Origin: Caldithrix sp.
Lineage (GTDB): Bacteria; Zhuqueibacterota; Zhuqueibacteria; Thermofontimicrobiales; Sulfurfontimicrobiaceae
Assembly: GCA_020722815.1 (NCBI GenBank)
Contig: DYKB01000047.1
Coordinates: 17,905 to 54,581 of the forward strand
DNA length: 36,677 nt
Reading direction: 5' to 3'
Part shown: positions 34,168 to 36,677 of the stretch, piece after piece
Numbering within the stretch: position 1 is the first letter of the stretch
Layout: each line of letters opens with the position of its first letter
The notes under the pieces: generated by a model
The model's database searches: none
The model's input: only the letters and a program-made list of their open reading frames with translations
What the model was told of the DNA's origin: nothing
Position numbers and translations under genes: made by a program

Positions 34168-34542
34168 TGACTTTTATATTAGTTATTGCTGAATATCTGG
34201 TTTGGATTACCGATTTTAAGGAATCCGAAATGGCATTTTATCAATTGAACCGGCATTTATTCTCCCCGGTCAAGTACTTTCTCAAAATTTGATTTCAGTC
34301 AATAGACGAATAAATATATTTGTGTGATTTCACCGTAATGACCAGCTTCCTGAGAGATAAATTTCGTAACGACTCAGCTCAATAGGCTGGAATTCAGGGT
34401 TTAAGGAAAAGTTGTTGGTGAGCCCCAATGCGTTACCTGAAGCGACCATATCAAATAGCAGGTTTATGCTAACGACTTAAAACGCTAAAGCCTGAATAAC
34501 CGGCGTTGTTCTAAATTTCCAACAATTTAATGGAGAATAAGC
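34168..34542. other. Gap and leader region of the EIIC gene
   Basis: No gene is supported. The last 160 bases before the EIIC gene are less A/T rich than the rest and contain AGGCTGGAATTCAGGGTTTA and TTGTTGGTGAGCCCCAATGC. I could not fold this into any riboswitch I know by eye. It holds the promoter of the EIIC/sialidase-like pair. Confidence 0.3.
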
Positions 34543-35799
34543 ATGAAAAAAGCTGCCAGCTATCTTGATCAACACATTGTTCCCGCGCTAACAGTTTTTA
34601 GTGAAAATCGATATCTTTCTGCCATTCGTTCGGGCATGGTCGCGACTGTCCCGTTTACAATTATTGGCAGTATTTTTATTATCATCAGTTTTCTCCCGAT
34701 AAGTGGCTGGAGTACGATCATTGAGCCAATCAAACAAATTCTGCAGATTCCGGTAACCGCGACTTTCGGCCTGCTCTCGGTCATCGTTTGTTTTTCGATT
34801 GCTTATGACCTCGCCCTGCAGGAAAAGATGGAAGCTGTCATGAGTGCGATCCTCGCAACCGCGATTTTTTTGATGATACAGGTAAACGTTGATGACCTGT
34901 CAATAAAAATGGATAATTTAGGTTCGGCTGGCATCTTTACCGCCATTATTATTGCTTTTATCACGGTTGAGGTTCAGAAATTTTTCATCAAAAAGAATTT
35001 TGTCATCAAGCTTCCCGAAAATGTGCCGCCCATCGTCTCCCAATCATTCCTCTCACTGACACCACTCCTGTTCCTTTTGACAGCTTTTTGGCTCATCCGA
35101 TTTATTCTTGGCGTGGATATCAATGGCCTGGTGCAGACAGCTTTTCAGCCTGTGGTTTTTGCTCTCAATACACTTCCGGGCATTCTCGTCTATGCGTTTA
35201 TGGTTACCCTTCTCTGGTCCGTGGGGATCAATGGCGACAATGCGATGGACGCGATAGTTGCTCCCATTTTCCTGCAATACCTGTCCATGAATGTAATGGC
35301 CAAGTCACAAGGTCAGCCATTACCATACATTACCGCTTATGGATTTTTCACCACTTTTGTGAATGTTGGCGGTACCGGGGCTACCATCGCTCTGGCTTTA
35401 ATCATGATTAACTCCAAAGAGCCAGGCTTTCGCAAAATCAGCCGGATTTCATTGCCAACCCAGATCTTTCAGATCAACGAACCCATATTTTATGGATTCC
35501 CGATAGTTCTGAATCCCATTTTCATGATCCCGTATATCCTGAATGCCCTGATGTTGACCACTACCACCTATCTTTTGATGGACTGGGGGATCATCGCAAA
35601 GCCCTTTATCAATGTCCCCTGGACGACCCCACCCATTATTGGCCACTATCTGGTTTCCGGCGGCGATTGGAAGGCGGCGGTCTGGGGATTAATTTCAATT
35701 CTTCTGGCCATGGCCGTTTATTATCCATTTGCGAAGGTGGCGGAAAAGCAGCGGCTGAAAGCGGAGGCGGCCGGGGATAAAAGTTTTATGGAACAATGA
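34543..35799 (+). CDS. PTS EIIC-type sugar permease (lactose/cellobiose family), no partner subunits seen
   Basis: A 418-residue polytopic protein of the EIIC lactose/cellobiose/diacetylchitobiose family, which moves and phosphorylates disaccharides together with EIIA and EIIB. Family features: the N-terminus ASYLDQHIVPALTVFSENRY, GMVATVPFTIIGSIFIII (31-48), and INEPIFYGFPIVLNPIFMIP (311-330), which includes the substrate-binding Glu313. In characterised ChbC-type permeases a His lies in a GIHG-like turn; here the turn is GING (228-231) with Asn230. No EIIA, EIIB, HPr or EI gene is in the window. ATG 34543 has GGAGA about 8 nt upstream. The sialidase-like remnant starts 38 nt after it, suggesting one operon. 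Confidence 0.85.
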   Translation: MKKAASYLDQHIVPALTVFSENRYLSAIRSGMVATVPFTIIGSIFIIISFLPISGWSTIIEPIKQILQIPVTATFGLLSVIVCFSIAYDLALQEKMEAVMSAILATAIFLMIQVNVDDLSIKMDNLGSAGIFTAIIIAFITVEVQKFFIKKNFVIKLPENVPPIVSQSFLSLTPLLFLLTAFWLIRFILGVDINGLVQTAFQPVVFALNTLPGILVYAFMVTLLWSVGINGDNAMDAIVAPIFLQYLSMNVMAKSQGQPLPYITAYGFFTTFVNVGGTGATIALALIMINSKEPGFRKISRISLPTQIFQINEPIFYGFPIVLNPIFMIPYILNALMLTTTTYLLMDWGIIAKPFINVPWTTPPIIGHYLVSGGDWKAAVWGLISILLAMAVYYPFAKVAEKQRLKAEAAGDKSFMEQ

Positions 35800-35837
35800 A
35801 AAACAGATAGAGAAATGAAAATATTAGCGAAGGTATT

Positions 35838-36520
35838 ATGAATCGTGGTATGATATGGCTGTGTTTCGGAATCTGTCTCATGGCGCTGGTCTGTGCGACT
35901 GAATCCAACGGAAACAATAAAATATCCATGGAAAACATCATTGTTGCGCTGGAAGAAGGCAAATTTCATGGCTGGCCGGCCAATAATGGCGTTTGGGCCT
36001 GGGATGATGGCCAGGAAATTCTGGTTGGATTTTCCTATGGGCGATTTGTTGAGCAAAAAGGTCATAACATTGAGGGCCGGAGTGAAGATGCTGAAGGGAT
36101 ATTAAGCCGCCTGGCTCGCAGCACGGATGGCGGCCGGACCTGGATGGTTGAAGATCCAACGAATTATGTCGGTGATGGTATCGAGCCCGCACCTTCACCG
36201 GGAAATTAGGGGAGACCGGTGACCGAAATGGTAATCCACCGGCGCTGGTAGCCCTCAAAGGTGGTCGTTTGGTTTGTACTTATGGTGATCGGACTCGCGC
36301 CAAACTTTACGGCCGTTTGAATGCTGACGGTGGCAAAACCTGGGGTGAGGAAATTATCCTGCGCGAAGACTTTCAACCAGACCAATTTGGTGACAAAGAC
36401 TTCGGCTATCCGCGTCTGCTGGAGAATCAGAAGGGTGAGTTGGTAGTGATGTACTTTTGGGCGACGAAAATGCAGCCGCAGCATTATATTGCCGCGACGA
36501 TTTGGATTGCATTATTATAG
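35838..36520 (+). pseudogene. Sialidase-like (BNR/Asp-box) gene with internal deletion and frameshift
   Basis: The 5' part (35838-36209) encodes a signal peptide (MNRGMIWLCFGICLMALVCA) and the start of a sialidase-fold protein with an Asp box, STDGGRTW, ending GDGIEPAPSPGN then a stop. The 3' part continues in another frame from about 36200: GETGDRNGNPPALVALKGGR, a second Asp box ADGGKTWGEEIIL, RTRAKLYGR, GYPRLLENQKGELVVMYFWA, and IAATIW at the end. Intact members of this exo-sialidase-like family are about 380-400 residues; the middle propeller blades are missing here, perhaps 150 or more residues. The deletion junction and the frame change coincide at about 36200-36210. It follows the EIIC gene by 38 nt with its own ribosome site (GAAGG). 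Confidence 0.75.
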
Positions 36521-36566
36521 ATGTGGCAGAAAGATATTGTAGCAATATTACTTTTAATAAAATAAT

Positions 36567-36677
36567 GTAACCGATCACCGGGTGAAAGCAAACAATTTTC
36601 ATTTTTTGTGTCCAGGGCAGAAGTGGATAAAGTCTGCCAGAATATTCTCAAGCCGACGGCGCCTCATCAAAAGATCA
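36567..36677 (-). repeat. 111-bp repeat, right copy (inverted, runs off the window end)
   Basis: Begins GTAACCGATCACCGGGTG and is the reverse complement of 29799-29909 with about 6 mismatches. It reaches the last base of the window, so its full length is unknown. Together the two copies bracket the truncated esterase, barrel, EIIC and sialidase-like genes. Confidence 0.75.

Noticed and set aside
34380..34542. Riboswitch or structured leader before the EIIC gene
   Set aside because: The region is less A/T rich than its surroundings, but I could not recognise any known riboswitch core or terminator-antiterminator pair.

Overview
The window looks like chromosomal DNA of an uncultured Gram-negative bacterium of the FCB group (Calditrichota, KSB1 or Ignavibacteria-like). 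The main reasons are three secreted proteins ending in the type IX secretion (T9SS) sorting domain with the motif QNYPNPFN/QNFPNPFN and a terminal G-x-Y/I-x-x-x-x-x-A-G region, a C-terminal-Phe outer-membrane barrel, and AT-rich intergenic DNA packed with palindromic repeats. The phylum cannot be fixed from this sequence alone. I found no rRNA, tRNA or CRISPR array.

Layout. 1-3.5 kb: a RodZ-like membrane HTH protein followed by a large secreted fibronectin-III/T9SS protein and a strong terminator. 3.5-4.8 kb: a repeat-filled gap. 4.8-9.4 kb: an exported alpha/beta hydrolase, a PQQ-type beta-propeller with T9SS tail, another nested repeat block, and an M48/Ste24 membrane protease. 9.9-15.2 kb: an atypical response regulator (REC-AAA+-Fis without GAFTGA), a stand-alone MraY-type transferase and queA (both minus strand), and purC. 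15.9-20.5 kb (minus): a 1528-residue membrane protein joining a cytosolic module, a WD40-like propeller, an FGE/SUMF1-type domain and an AgmX/TonB-like C-terminus. 21.5-29.0 kb: an envelope cluster with an M23 peptidase, a small 2TM protein, an IPT/TIG-like secreted protein, and a translationally coupled pair of PD40 propeller and T9SS-tailed N-acetylmuramoyl-L-alanine amidase. 29.0-36.7 kb: long repeat arrays, then a decaying carbohydrate (probably sialoglycan) region: 5'-truncated sialate O-acetylesterase, an intact barrel protein, an unaccompanied PTS-type EIIC, and a sialidase-like gene with an internal deletion and frameshift.

Functionally most intact genes act in the envelope: peptidoglycan synthesis and cleavage (MraY-like, M23, amidase), cell-shape linkage (RodZ-like), membrane proteolysis (M48), and secreted or surface propellers. 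queA and purC are housekeeping genes.

The most unusual content is in the gaps. At least three families of non-autonomous, MITE-like elements are recognisable by terminal inverted repeats (TIRs). One family (TIR GTATCCRCTCAATA) shows perfect 8-9 bp target duplications in three copies, yet each copy carries a different palindrome. A second (TIR CCATAGCCATCAGGTTAAGG) shows a 10-bp duplication where it has split a CCCTCACCC repeat, and at 7.5-8.1 kb repeats are nested four deep. A 111-bp sequence occurs inverted on both sides of the decayed sugar region.
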